A stretch of 64,000 bases of DNA from Caballeronia terrestris (GTDB lineage: Bacteria; Pseudomonadota; Gammaproteobacteria; Burkholderiales; Burkholderiaceae), in assembly GCF_001544515.1 (NCBI RefSeq), contig NZ_FCOL02000027.1, positions 21,870 to 85,869 of the forward strand, written 5' to 3'. The notes below the pieces were generated by a model, which was given only the letters and a program-made list of their open reading frames with translations, was not told the DNA's origin and ran no database searches. A program made the translations under genes and the position numbers. Shown here one piece after another: positions 53,024 to 61,516 of the stretch. Numbering within the stretch: the stretch's first letter is position 1; every line of letters starts with the position of its first letter.

Positions 53024-54496
53024 ATGACGACCCAGACCTCATCCGCCAACGAAAAGCCCGTCGACATGATCATCTTCGGCGGCGGCGGCGACCTCTCCGC
53101 GCGCAAGCTGCTGCCCGCGCTCTACATGGCGCATCTGCACTGCAACCTGCCAGCCGAGACGCGCATCATCGCGATCGGCCGCAAGGACTGGTCGCGCGAC
53201 GACTTCCTCGCCTTCATGGAACAGCAATCGAAGCCGTTCGTCGACAAGAAGGCGCTCGATCCCCAGGCGTGGGACAAATTCCTCGCGCTCTTCGACTACG
53301 TGCGCATAAACATCGATTCCGCTGACGACTTCCGGCGCCTGGCCGAAACCTCGCGTCCGAACGCGCTGCGCGTGTTCTATCTCGCGACCGCGCCCGATCT
53401 CTTCACGACGATCTGCGACAACCTGACGAACGCGGGTCTCGTCGACGAGCATTCGCGCGTCGTCCTCGAAAAGCCGCTCGGCCACGATCTCGCCTCGGCG
53501 CAGGCGATCAACGCGTCGGTCGGGGCGCATTTCAAGGAACAGCAGATCTATCGCATCGACCATTACCTCGGCAAGGAAACGGTGCAGAACCTGATGGTGC
53601 TGCGCTTCGGCAACGCGATCTTCGGGCCGCTGTGGCAGGCGCCGTACATCAAGAGCGTGCAGATCACGGTGGCGGAAACGGTTGGCGTCGGCAGCCGCGC
53701 AGGCTTCTACGACCAGACGGGCGCGTTGCGCGACATGGTGCAGAACCACTTGCTGCAACTGCTCTGCATCGTCGCGATGGAGCCGCCGGTGTCGCTCGAT
53801 CCCGACGCCGTGCGCGACGAAAAGCTCAAGGTGCTGCGCTCGCTGCGGCCGATGTCGGTCGCGGACATCGCGCGCGATACCGTGCGCGGCCAGTACGCGG
53901 CGGGCGCGATCGGCGGCGAGCCGGTGAAGGGCTATCTCGAGGAAGCGAACGTTCCCGCCGAGAGCCGCGCGGAAACCTTCGTCGCCCTGCGCGCGCATAT
54001 CAACAACTGGCGCTGGGCGAACGTGCCGTTCTTCCTGCGCACCGGCAAGCGGCTGCAGAAGCGCCAGTCGGAGATCGTGATCGATTTCGCCGACCTGCCG
54101 TTCTCGATCATCCCGAGCGGCCCGCGCAACTACGGCAACCGGCTGATCATCCAGTTGCAGCCGGAGGAATCGATCCAGCTTCAGATGCTCGCGAAGGAAC
54201 CGGGCAGCGGCATGCACATGCTGCCGGTGAACCTGAACCTCGACTTGCAGCAGGCGTTTACCGAGCGTCGCGCGGAAGCTTACGAGCGGCTGCTCATCGA
54301 CGTGATTCGCGGACGCCTCACTCATTTCATGCGGCGCGACGAACTGGAAGCGGCATGGGCGTGGGTCGAACCGATCCTCAACGGCTGGAAGGAACTCAAC
54401 GACCGTCCGCGCAGCTATACGTCGGGGACGTTCGGGCCGGCGGCATCGTCGGCGTTGATGGCGCGCGAGAACATGGCGTGGGCCGAAGAGGCTTGA
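53024..54496 (+). CDS. zwf: Glucose-6-phosphate dehydrogenase
   Basis: A 490-residue enzyme of the oxidative pentose phosphate and Entner-Doudoroff pathways. The NADP-binding loop is FGGGGDLSARKLLPALY near residue 20. The substrate-binding signature YRIDHYLGKE is near residue 180, and ending stretches such as YERLLIDVIRGRLTHFMRRD are typical. The start at 53024 gives MTTQTSSANEK; a longer upstream frame is open but unlikely. It is monocistronic here, away from pgl/edd genes. Confidence 0.95.
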   Translation: MTTQTSSANEKPVDMIIFGGGGDLSARKLLPALYMAHLHCNLPAETRIIAIGRKDWSRDDFLAFMEQQSKPFVDKKALDPQAWDKFLALFDYVRINIDSADDFRRLAETSRPNALRVFYLATAPDLFTTICDNLTNAGLVDEHSRVVLEKPLGHDLASAQAINASVGAHFKEQQIYRIDHYLGKETVQNLMVLRFGNAIFGPLWQAPYIKSVQITVAETVGVGSRAGFYDQTGALRDMVQNHLLQLLCIVAMEPPVSLDPDAVRDEKLKVLRSLRPMSVADIARDTVRGQYAAGAIGGEPVKGYLEEANVPAESRAETFVALRAHINNWRWANVPFFLRTGKRLQKRQSEIVIDFADLPFSIIPSGPRNYGNRLIIQLQPEESIQLQMLAKEPGSGMHMLPVNLNLDLQQAFTERRAEAYERLLIDVIRGRLTHFMRRDELEAAWAWVEPILNGWKELNDRPRSYTSGTFGPAASSALMARENMAWAEEA

Positions 54497-54531
54497 CGAT
54501 CCTGTAATGCGTTGAACGGCGGCGGCGTGCT

Positions 54532-55665
54532 TCAGAGCGCGCCGCCGCTTTGCCGTGCGAGCGGCAGGCGGCTCATCGCGAGGATCACGACGGCCAGAAC
54601 GACGATGCCCGTCAGGATGCCGGAGAGGCGCATCAACGCCGGAACGGGATCGGCGGACCAGTGATGATCCTGCACGAAGACCATGATGAACGCGATCGTG
54701 AACTGCCGTCCGACGTAGCTCGCGCCTTCCTTGCCGGTCTGCACATGGCAGCCGAACCACACGCCGAGCGACAGCGCGAGCATGCAGAGCCACGCGTGAT
54801 CGCCAAGGAGCGGCAACAGCGCGATGCTGATCACGCCCGCCAGCAGACAGCCTGCGAAGCGCTGCACCATTCGCTCGGCGACCGGCCGCCGCGTGTTCGT
54901 CGCTAATGACGCCGCCGGCAGGATCAGCACCGCGATTGCCGTGACCATCGCCTGCGCGAAGCCAGGCAATTTCAGGATGTAGGTCAGCGCGGCGAGTATC
55001 ACAATCGACGCCGCACCTTGCCACGCGAGGAGCTTGCGCGCGGCGATGTTCGCATCCGGCGTGAGCAATGCGCTCGCCGCGTTGCCCACGGGTACGCTAC
55101 CCCGCCGATACCGCCCCGCGACGTAAAACGCCCCCGAAACAATCACGCACGCGAGTGTCCCGACGACGACCTCCGCCACGCGCAGCATCGCGAACGATGC
55201 CGTCGCCGATGCCGAGCCGAGCGTATGCGCCTCGAACGTCACCATCAGCGCGGTCGCCGCGCCGAGCACCCACGCGTAACCGGCCTCCGACGCAAGCGCC
55301 TGATACACCGCGACGCCGCCGATCACGCCCATCGCCGGGACGAAGACCCACGGCAAATTGCCGATCGCCGGCCCGGCGACCGCCCCCAGCGCCGCGCCGA
55401 CCACCGTGCCGAGGATGCGCAGCAAGCCGCGCCGCGCGGACGCCGCGAAGCTCGACTGCATCACCGCGAAGCCGCTGATCGCCGCCCACCACGTATTCGA
55501 CAGATGCAGCGCGTAGGCGAACGCCACCGCGAGCGCGACGGAGAGCATCGCCTGAGTCGCGAAGCTCGCGCGTTCGGTGGATGGCTTCCACGCCGCCAGT
55601 TCCCGCCCGAGCGCGAACGACGCCTCGCGGACGATCTGGGCGAGCGTGTTGAGGGAGTCGGCCAT
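54532..55665 (-). CDS. FUSC family inner-membrane protein
   Basis: A 377-residue membrane protein with two similar halves of hydrophobic segments (YALHLSNTWWAAISGFAVMQ in the first, KLPGFAQAMVTAIAVLILPA in the second). The FUSC family includes aromatic acid (AaeB-like) efflux and fusaric acid resistance proteins, and this one is a half-size, stand-alone form. It diverges from the SnoaL-like/TetR pair across 144 bp containing a TetR-type palindrome, so the TetR regulator may control it. Confidence 0.87.
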   Translation of the reverse strand: MADSLNTLAQIVREASFALGRELAAWKPSTERASFATQAMLSVALAVAFAYALHLSNTWWAAISGFAVMQSSFAASARRGLLRILGTVVGAALGAVAGPAIGNLPWVFVPAMGVIGGVAVYQALASEAGYAWVLGAATALMVTFEAHTLGSASATASFAMLRVAEVVVGTLACVIVSGAFYVAGRYRRGSVPVGNAASALLTPDANIAARKLLAWQGAASIVILAALTYILKLPGFAQAMVTAIAVLILPAASLATNTRRPVAERMVQRFAGCLLAGVISIALLPLLGDHAWLCMLALSLGVWFGCHVQTGKEGASYVGRQFTIAFIMVFVQDHHWSADPVPALMRLSGILTGIVVLAVVILAMSRLPLARQSGGAL

Positions 55666-55731
55666 GGCGTTGGTTTGGGGGTGGTGAGCTAGAGGTTATA
55701 TGCCCGAAAGAAAGACATCAAAATCTTGTAA

Positions 55732-55747
55732 TGAGACGAATGTCTCA
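55732..55747. promoter_or_regulatory. Perfect palindrome, candidate TetR operator
   Basis: TGAGAC-GAAT-GTCTCA (55732-55747) is a 16-bp perfect inverted repeat in the FUSC/SnoaL-like divergent intergenic region. It lies 63 bp before the gene at 55810. The TetR regulator encoded at 56234 in that operon is the obvious candidate to bind it. Confidence 0.6.
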
Positions 55748-55809
55748 CTAAACTGGATTTTGCCGAGCGGTCGGACCGAGCGGCAATTTTTCAGACTTGA
55801 GGAGCGATC

Positions 55810-56247
55810 ATGGCGCTGACCCGCAGCGAAATGGACAGGAAGATCGACGAGCACTTCCGCTTCGAGAATCTCGACGACGTCGACGGCGTACTCGAAACGC
55901 TCTCGCCGGACGTCGAGCACGACATCGTCGGCTGGCCGGCGGGGCCGACGCACGGCCGCGCGGCGGCGCGCCCGTTCTACGAGGCGTTGTTCGCGGATTT
56001 GTCGGAGAGCCGTGTCGAGTGCCTGCGGCGGCTTTACGGCGATGCCTTCGTCATCGACGAATCGCTCTGGCGCGGCAAGGCGCCGGGCCGGCCGTTCGGG
56101 CTGGAAGGCCACGGACGGCCGCTCGAATTCCGCCTGCTGCACGTCGTGGAATTCGCCGAAACGGGCGATATCCGCCGCGAAAACGTGTGGGTCGACCTCG
56201 CCGCCATCATGCGCCAGTTGCCGCCGGAATCGCATGGCGGACGCTGA
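55810..56247 (+). CDS. SnoaL-like / NTF2-fold protein
   Basis: A 145-residue protein with the SnoaL-like pattern: an N-terminal helix, LSPDVEHDIVGWPAGPTHGR, RPFYEALFADL and a terminal strand with RLLHVVEFAETGDIRREN. The family contains polyketide cyclases and small-molecule-binding proteins. TTGAGGAGC precedes the ATG. It overlaps the TetR gene by 14 bp, so both are translationally coupled. Confidence 0.85.
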   Translation: MALTRSEMDRKIDEHFRFENLDDVDGVLETLSPDVEHDIVGWPAGPTHGRAAARPFYEALFADLSESRVECLRRLYGDAFVIDESLWRGKAPGRPFGLEGHGRPLEFRLLHVVEFAETGDIRRENVWVDLAAIMRQLPPESHGGR

Positions 56248-56854
56248 CCTCACCCGGCGCCGGAACCAGAAGCGGCGCACGCGCAAGGATTTGCTGGAGG
56301 CCGCGTCGCGCTTGATGAAGGCGGGGCAGAAGCCGAGCCTGGAGGAGATCGCCGAGGAGGCGCTCGTCTCGCGCGCGACCGCGTACCGGCATTTTCCGAG
56401 CATGGACGCGCTGCTCGCGGAGGCGTCGATCGATGTCGCCGTGCCTGACGCGGCCGAGCTGTTTCGCGCGCGGGCGTCGAACGATCCGGTGGCGCGGCTG
56501 GAACGCGTCGATACCGCGCTGCACGACATGATCCTTGCCAACGAGGCGCCGCTTCGGATGATGCTTGCGCATTCTCTGGAGCGCGCGGCGCGGGGCGGGA
56601 GCGCCGATGGCATCCCGCCACGGCAGAACCGCCGCACGCCGCTGATCGAAGCCGCGCTCGAACCTGCTCGCGACCAGTTCGACCCCAACGCGCTGGCGAC
56701 GCTTTCCCAGGCGCTCGCGCTCGTCATCGGGACAGAGGCGATGGTCGTGTTCAAGGACGTCCTGCAACTCGACGATGCCCGCGCGCGCAAGGTGAAGCGC
56801 TGGGCGATCCGCGCGCTCGTCGATGCGGCGCGGCGCTCCGACCCGGCCGATTGA
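56234..56854 (+). CDS. TetR-family transcriptional regulator
   Basis: A 206-residue repressor. The DNA-binding domain at residues about 12-60 has RTRKDLLEAASRLMKAGQ and the helix-turn-helix PSLEEIAEEALVSRATAYRH. The C-terminal ligand domain is all-helical. The start at 56234 lies inside the SnoaL-like gene. Its probable operator is the palindrome at 55732, which would place it in control of its own operon and perhaps FUSC. Confidence 0.9.
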   Translation: MADADLTRRRNQKRRTRKDLLEAASRLMKAGQKPSLEEIAEEALVSRATAYRHFPSMDALLAEASIDVAVPDAAELFRARASNDPVARLERVDTALHDMILANEAPLRMMLAHSLERAARGGSADGIPPRQNRRTPLIEAALEPARDQFDPNALATLSQALALVIGTEAMVVFKDVLQLDDARARKVKRWAIRALVDAARRSDPAD

Positions 56855-56860
56855 TCGCGT

Positions 56861-57292
56861 TCAGCGCAGCACGAGCGCCGCGATGGCGACGTAGCGCCCC
56901 GTCTTCGCGATCGCGACGATGATCAGAAACGACGCGAGCGGCTCGCGCATCACGCCGGCGATCATCGTGAGCGGATCGCCGATGACGGGCGTCCACGAGA
57001 GCAGCAGCGTCCAGCGCCCGTAGCGGTGATACCAGCGTGCGGCACGATCCAGCGCGGCGGGCTTGATCGGGAACCAGCGGCGCTCGCGAAACCGCTCGAT
57101 CGAACGCCCGAGCCACCAGTTGATCGTCGAACCGATTACATTCCCGACGCTCGCGACCGCGACGAGCAGCCACGCCGGATGGCTGCCCGCGAGCAGCAAA
57201 CCGACTAGCAGCGCTTCGGATTGCAGCGGGAAGATTGTCGCGGCAATCAGCGCGACGGCGAAGAGCCCGGCGTAAATCGATAAATCGGCCAT
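56861..57292 (-). CDS. YqaA-family membrane protein (DedA/SNARE-associated type)
   Basis: A 143-residue protein with about four hydrophobic segments. Family stretches are LQSEALLVGLLLAGSHPAWL, ASVGNVIGSTINWWLGR and LLSWTPVIGDPLTMIAGVMR. YqaA proteins are related to DedA/VTT-type lipid scramblase-like proteins; the function in this species is unknown. It converges with TetR, with 6 bp between stops. Confidence 0.88.
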   Translation of the reverse strand: MADLSIYAGLFAVALIAATIFPLQSEALLVGLLLAGSHPAWLLVAVASVGNVIGSTINWWLGRSIERFRERRWFPIKPAALDRAARWYHRYGRWTLLLSWTPVIGDPLTMIAGVMREPLASFLIIVAIAKTGRYVAIAALVLR

Positions 57293-57571
57293 GGTGAAAG
57301 GTTATTGTCGGGATTGAGCACGATACACGTGTTTTTAATATATCGGGTTAACTCCAATTTCGCGTCGATTAATGATCCTGGTTTGAAACATCGAAAACGT
57401 TTGCGCGATTAATTGCCGGGAAAATGTTACCGGGCTTGGTTTGCTACCCCACTAAACAGTTCCGCTGAATGACTTCCCGGGAATTGCCCCGATGCTATTC
57501 TGATCGCTCAGTTTCACGTATCGGACGCCGAACTCGAATTCCAACAAGCCTTGAGTTTTGGGAGAATCGCG

Positions 57572-58531
57572 ATGCTGCGAAAGGTGGTCGATCGAGTCAG
57601 GCAATTTCGACGCAGCGAGGGGTTCAAGCACTCCGTCGCCACGCCCGTGCGCCTGAAGCTGCATGCGCGCCAGCGGCTGAACAAAAGCGTGTTCGCGATC
57701 GAGATACAGGAAAATTCCGGCTTCTTCTCCGTCATGCAGATGGTGCTTTTCATCCTGATGCATTGCGAAGAGAAAGGGCTGACGCCGCGCATTTCCGCGC
57801 GCGGCGGGCTTTACGGCGATGCGGCCGGAGAAATCGACTGGTTCTCGACTTTCTTTGAGAGCATCCGGCCGGCGGCTGTATCGATATCGATGCAGAGAGT
57901 CCGGACCTCGACGGTTCGCGATCTCGTGCAATTGGGCTTTCGGCAGCGCTATGAATCGCGGTTGCGGCTTCGCAGCGCGAGCGAGCTTTTTCTTTCGCAT
58001 TACCGGCCGGCGGCGCCTGTCGTCGATGAAGTGAGCGCGATTTGCAAGCGGCTCGATATCGGTAGATCGACGCTCGGCGTTCACTTCCGCGGCACGGATA
58101 AAGTCATCGAGGCATTGACGGTGCCGTGGGCGGATTTCTGCAAGACGGTGGAAACGACATTGGCTGAAAATCCCAGCTTGACGAATATCTTCGTTTCAAG
58201 CGACGAGCAGCGGTTTATCGATTTCTTTTGCGCGTGGCCCTTCAAGCGGCCGATCAAAGTCGCACCCGCGAAAATGCTCGCGAATGGCGACCTGCCGATT
58301 CATTTCAGTGGTTATCCGGGAATGGAGATCGGGCGGGAGGCGCTGGTTTCTAGCTTATTGCTTTCGAACTGCGGGTATTTGGTTAAAACGGCTTCTTATC
58401 TGTCGGCTTGGTCGAAGATTTTTAATCCGCAATTGCCGGTCAAGCTCGTCGCGCCGCCGAGGCCCGATGCGTTCTGGTTTCCGGATAGCCAGATATGGGC
58501 TGAGCAGGATGTGCAGGTCAAGGCGGCGTAA
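57572..58531 (+). CDS. Fucosyltransferase-like (NodZ-type) glycosyltransferase
   Basis: A 319-residue cytoplasmic protein. The nucleotide-sugar motif is LGVHFRGTDKVIE (near residue 170), the HxRxxD pattern of NodZ and O-fucosyltransferase relatives. It is followed by NIFVSSDEQRFIDFF and, near the C-terminus, ALVSSLLLSNCGYLVKTASY. The start at 57572 has GGGAGA upstream. It stands alone, without other polysaccharide genes, and the preceding 280 bp are A+T-rich, which suggests transfer. The acceptor is unknown. Its last 14 bp overlap the convergent amidohydrolase. Confidence 0.72.
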   Translation: MLRKVVDRVRQFRRSEGFKHSVATPVRLKLHARQRLNKSVFAIEIQENSGFFSVMQMVLFILMHCEEKGLTPRISARGGLYGDAAGEIDWFSTFFESIRPAAVSISMQRVRTSTVRDLVQLGFRQRYESRLRLRSASELFLSHYRPAAPVVDEVSAICKRLDIGRSTLGVHFRGTDKVIEALTVPWADFCKTVETTLAENPSLTNIFVSSDEQRFIDFFCAWPFKRPIKVAPAKMLANGDLPIHFSGYPGMEIGREALVSSLLLSNCGYLVKTASYLSAWSKIFNPQLPVKLVAPPRPDAFWFPDSQIWAEQDVQVKAA

Positions 58532-59327
58532 ACCCAAACAACCGCGCAGGCGTTTCCGCCAGCACCGCCTGACGCTCGCATTCATCGGGAACAGCCGCGC
58601 GCAGCACGTCCAGCGCGCGGCCGAAGTTCTCGACGCTTTCGAACTGCGTATGAGGCCAGTCGCTGCCCCATAACAGCCGATCGACGCCGAACTCGCCTTT
58701 CAGCGCATCGGTGGCTGAAAAAGCCAACCCCGCGCCATTCCGATAAGCCCCCGAAATCTTCACCCAGACGCGCCGCGTGCGCCCGAGCGTCAGCAGATGG
58801 CGAAAACCCGCGTCGAGCACGCCTAGCGCATGATCGGGCCGTCCGAAGTGATCGACGACGATCTTTACGTCGTATTCAAGCAGCGGTTCCAAAATACCCC
58901 GCAGCCGCCCTGCCTCCACATGCACCTCGACGTGCCAGCCGAGCCGCGCGACATGGCTCAACGTGGCGCGCCAAGCCGGATCGCCGAGACGCGGCGCGGG
59001 CGCATCGATCAGGTTCAGGCGAATCCCCACGACGCCCGCTCGACCCATCGCATCGATATAAGCCGGATCGCACGCCGGGTCGATCACCGCAACGCCGCGC
59101 AACCGCTCGGGCGCACGCGCCAGCGCGTCCAGCAGATAGCCGCAATCCGTGCCCAGAAAGCTCGGCTGGACGAGCACGCCGTGCGAGAAACCGTGAGCAT
59201 CGAGTTGGGCAAGATAGTCGGAAAGCGGCGCGTCGTAACCGGGCGCGTACCGACGGCTCGCGGCAAGCGGCAGCCCGCGCTCGAAGACGTGCGCGTGGGC
59301 ATCGATCGCCTTGACTGGCATCGACAT
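58518..59327 (-). CDS. Amidohydrolase family protein (PDC-lactonase-like) 1
   Basis: A 269-residue TIM-barrel hydrolase of the COG3618 type, which includes 2-pyrone-4,6-dicarboxylate and sugar-lactone lactonases. Metal and catalytic residues are visible in IDAHAHVFE (HxH, about residue 10), VVDHFGRPDH and LLWGSDWPHTQ. It lies 1 bp after the MFS gene in a gntR-MFS-amidohydrolase operon. The likely role is hydrolysis of a lactone imported by the adjacent permease; the exact substrate is not determined. Confidence 0.87.
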   Translation of the reverse strand: MSMPVKAIDAHAHVFERGLPLAASRRYAPGYDAPLSDYLAQLDAHGFSHGVLVQPSFLGTDCGYLLDALARAPERLRGVAVIDPACDPAYIDAMGRAGVVGIRLNLIDAPAPRLGDPAWRATLSHVARLGWHVEVHVEAGRLRGILEPLLEYDVKIVVDHFGRPDHALGVLDAGFRHLLTLGRTRRVWVKISGAYRNGAGLAFSATDALKGEFGVDRLLWGSDWPHTQFESVENFGRALDVLRAAVPDECERQAVLAETPARLFGFTPP

Positions 59328-59328
59328 A

Positions 59329-60606
59329 TCAATGCCGATGCGCGCGCGGCATCGGCACGGCCGCCTCGCGTTCGGGCAGGTGATCGGCGAGCGTGCGTCC
59401 GCGCGTCTCCGGCAGCATCAAAACAGCCACGACGACGATCGAATAAGCGACGGCCGCATCGATGCCGATCGCCGTGCCGAGCGTCATGTTCGCCGACATA
59501 TGCCCGACCAGCACCGGAAACCCCGCCGACACCACGCGCCCGAAGTTGTAGCAAAAGCCCACGCCCGTGCCTCGCGTGCCACGCGGATACATCTCGGAGA
59601 AGAGTGCGCCCATGCTCGCCGGAATGCCCGCCGCGAAGAATCCGAGCGGGAAGCCGAGCGCGAGCATCGCAAGATTGCCGAGCGGCAGGAACAGATAGAC
59701 GATCACCGTGGCGACGCAGCAGATCGAGAACAGCAGAATCGTGCTGCGCCGTCCGATGCGGTCGAGCAACTGCGCGCTCGCGATGCATCCCAAAAAGAAC
59801 GCGACGATGATCACCGCCAGATAACCGCCCGTCCCGAGCACGGACAGATGGCGCTCCGTTTTGAGATACGTGGGCAGCCACGTCATCAGCGCGTAATAGC
59901 CGCCGTGCGCGCCGACGCCAAGGAGCGCGCCGATCAGCGTCATGCGCAGCACTTTCGGCGCGAAAATCCCGACGAGCGGCACGCTTTCCATTGAATCTGA
60001 TGGGCGCGCGGCCGGCGCGGGCGGCTCCTGAACGCCGCGCCGCACGTAAAGAATCAAGAGCGCGGGCAACAGGCCGATGCCGAACATCACGCGCCAGGCG
60101 GTATCGGCGGGGAGGAGCGAGAACATCAGCGCGAAGAGCAGCACGGCCGCCGCCCAGCCGACCGCCCACGCGCTCTGCACCGTGCCCATCGCCTTGCCGC
60201 GATGTTGCGGGCGGATCGTTTCGGCCATCAGCACGGCGCCCGCCGCCCATTCGCCGCCGAAACCGAAGCCCTGCAGGCTCTTGAGCACGAGAAACTGCGG
60301 ATACGTCTGCGCGAACGCGCAAAGAAACGTGAAGACCGAGAAGAACGCGACCGTCCATTGCAGCGTCTTCACGCGGCCGATCCGGTCCGCCAGCATCCCC
60401 GCGATCCAGCCGCCGAGCGCGGACGCCACCAGCGTCACCCCGCCGACGAGTCCCGCCTGCGTCCGGCTGATCGACCACTCCGCGATGATCGCCGGGATCA
60501 CGAGGCTGAACATCTGCACGTCGAGGGAATCGAGCGCCCAGCCGCCGAAGCACGCCCAGAACGTGCGCCGCTCGTTGCCGGAAATTTCCTTGAACCATCC
60601 GAACAT
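59329..60606 (-). CDS. MFS transporter 1 (aromatic acid/metabolite:H+ symporter type)
   Basis: A 425-residue permease with 12 hydrophobic segments. It has MFS motifs AGMLADRIGRVKTLQWT in loop 2-3 and FGFGGEWAAGAVLMAETI in TM4-5. The start at 60606 has AGGAGACAACC upstream; the frame extends further but that part is not plausible. It lies 34 bp after gntR and 1 bp before the amidohydrolase gene, so uptake and hydrolysis are coupled. Confidence 0.9.
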   Translation of the reverse strand: MFGWFKEISGNERRTFWACFGGWALDSLDVQMFSLVIPAIIAEWSISRTQAGLVGGVTLVASALGGWIAGMLADRIGRVKTLQWTVAFFSVFTFLCAFAQTYPQFLVLKSLQGFGFGGEWAAGAVLMAETIRPQHRGKAMGTVQSAWAVGWAAAVLLFALMFSLLPADTAWRVMFGIGLLPALLILYVRRGVQEPPAPAARPSDSMESVPLVGIFAPKVLRMTLIGALLGVGAHGGYYALMTWLPTYLKTERHLSVLGTGGYLAVIIVAFFLGCIASAQLLDRIGRRSTILLFSICCVATVIVYLFLPLGNLAMLALGFPLGFFAAGIPASMGALFSEMYPRGTRGTGVGFCYNFGRVVSAGFPVLVGHMSANMTLGTAIGIDAAVAYSIVVVAVLMLPETRGRTLADHLPEREAAVPMPRAHRH

Positions 60607-60640
60607 CGGTTGTCTCCTGCGTGTAGCTGGCTTCTGACGA

Positions 60641-61363
60641 TCAGCGAATCTCGGCCTGGTAAATGAATTCGCTCGCCGGCCCGCGCGAGCGCCGCCATTC
60701 GAGCGGCCGACGGTCGTAGCCGTAAGCCAGCCGCTCGATGACGACCGCCGGCGTGCCCGGCTCGATGCGCAAGAGCCGCGCATGCAGCGGCCCGATGGCT
60801 TCAACCGTCAGCGTCTCTGTGGCGGAGGCCACCACCTGATTGCATTTCGCCTCGTAGACCGGATACAGCAGGTCGCCGATATCGTCGATCGGCAGCTTGG
60901 CGAACGCCTCGAAGCGTTCGAACGGCAGCCAGATTTCCTCGGCGAGCAGCGGGACGTCGTCGATCAGCCGCAGCCGCGACACGCGGATCACCCGCGCATT
61001 CGGCGCGATCTGCAACGCGGCCGCCACCGCCGACGGCGCTTCGACCACCTCCCGCCGCAAAATCCGGCTCTCGGGAATGCGCCGCTCGCCCTGCTTGCTC
61101 TGGAAGCGGAAGAAGCGAAAGAGCGAGCTATCGAAACTGGCGCGGCGCACGAACGTGCCGCGCCCCTGAAAGCGTTCGAGCATTCCTTCCGCGACCAGCA
61201 GATCGACCGCCTTCCTCACCGTCCCGATCGCGACGTCGTGGCTCTTCGCGAGCGCCTGCTCGGTCGGAATGGCCTCGCCCGGCAGCCAGTGGCGCGCGGC
61301 GATCTGCGCGACGAGTTCATCGCGCAGGCGTTGATAGCGGGGGAGTCGGTTGTCGGCTTGCAT
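60641..61363 (-). CDS. GntR-family regulator (HutC/UTRA subfamily)
   Basis: A 240-residue regulator. The winged helix is at residues about 8-75 (EAIPTEQALAKSHDVAIGTV and VDLLVAEGMLERFQGRG). A UTRA effector domain follows, with SRLRLIDDVPLLAEEIWLP and YPVYEAKCNQVVASATETL. It is the first gene of the operon with the MFS and amidohydrolase genes, and diverges from MFS transporter 2. Its operators are probably the perfect 18-bp inverted repeat flanking the intergenic region. Confidence 0.92.
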   Translation of the reverse strand: MQADNRLPRYQRLRDELVAQIAARHWLPGEAIPTEQALAKSHDVAIGTVRKAVDLLVAEGMLERFQGRGTFVRRASFDSSLFRFFRFQSKQGERRIPESRILRREVVEAPSAVAAALQIAPNARVIRVSRLRLIDDVPLLAEEIWLPFERFEAFAKLPIDDIGDLLYPVYEAKCNQVVASATETLTVEAIGPLHARLLRIEPGTPAVVIERLAYGYDRRPLEWRRSRGPASEFIYQAEIR

Positions 61364-61377
61364 GTCTGTGTCTGGTT

Positions 61378-61395
61378 AATTCATCTATATGTTTG
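61378..61395. promoter_or_regulatory. GntR operator, left copy
   Basis: AATTCATCTATATGTTTG lies 15 bp upstream of the gntR ATG and is repeated exactly in inverted orientation at 61485-61502. Its core CATCTATATG is itself nearly palindromic, as expected for a GntR dimer site. Confidence 0.7.
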
Positions 61396-61484
61396 CATGT
61401 GATCAGCACGTTCGTCACGACCGTACAAACCCGTATGAACCTTGCCAACGGGTTTTCACGGATGTTCACAAAGACCGATTCAAC

Positions 61485-61502
61485 CAAACATATAGATGAA
61501 TT
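61485..61502. promoter_or_regulatory. GntR operator, right copy
   Basis: CAAACATATAGATGAATT is the exact reverse complement of 61378-61395 and ends 14 bp before the MFS transporter 2 start at 61517. The two copies are 107 bp apart (centre to centre), so both divergent genes would be controlled by the same protein and looping is possible. Confidence 0.7.
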
Positions 61503-61516
61503 TACCGGAGATTCGC

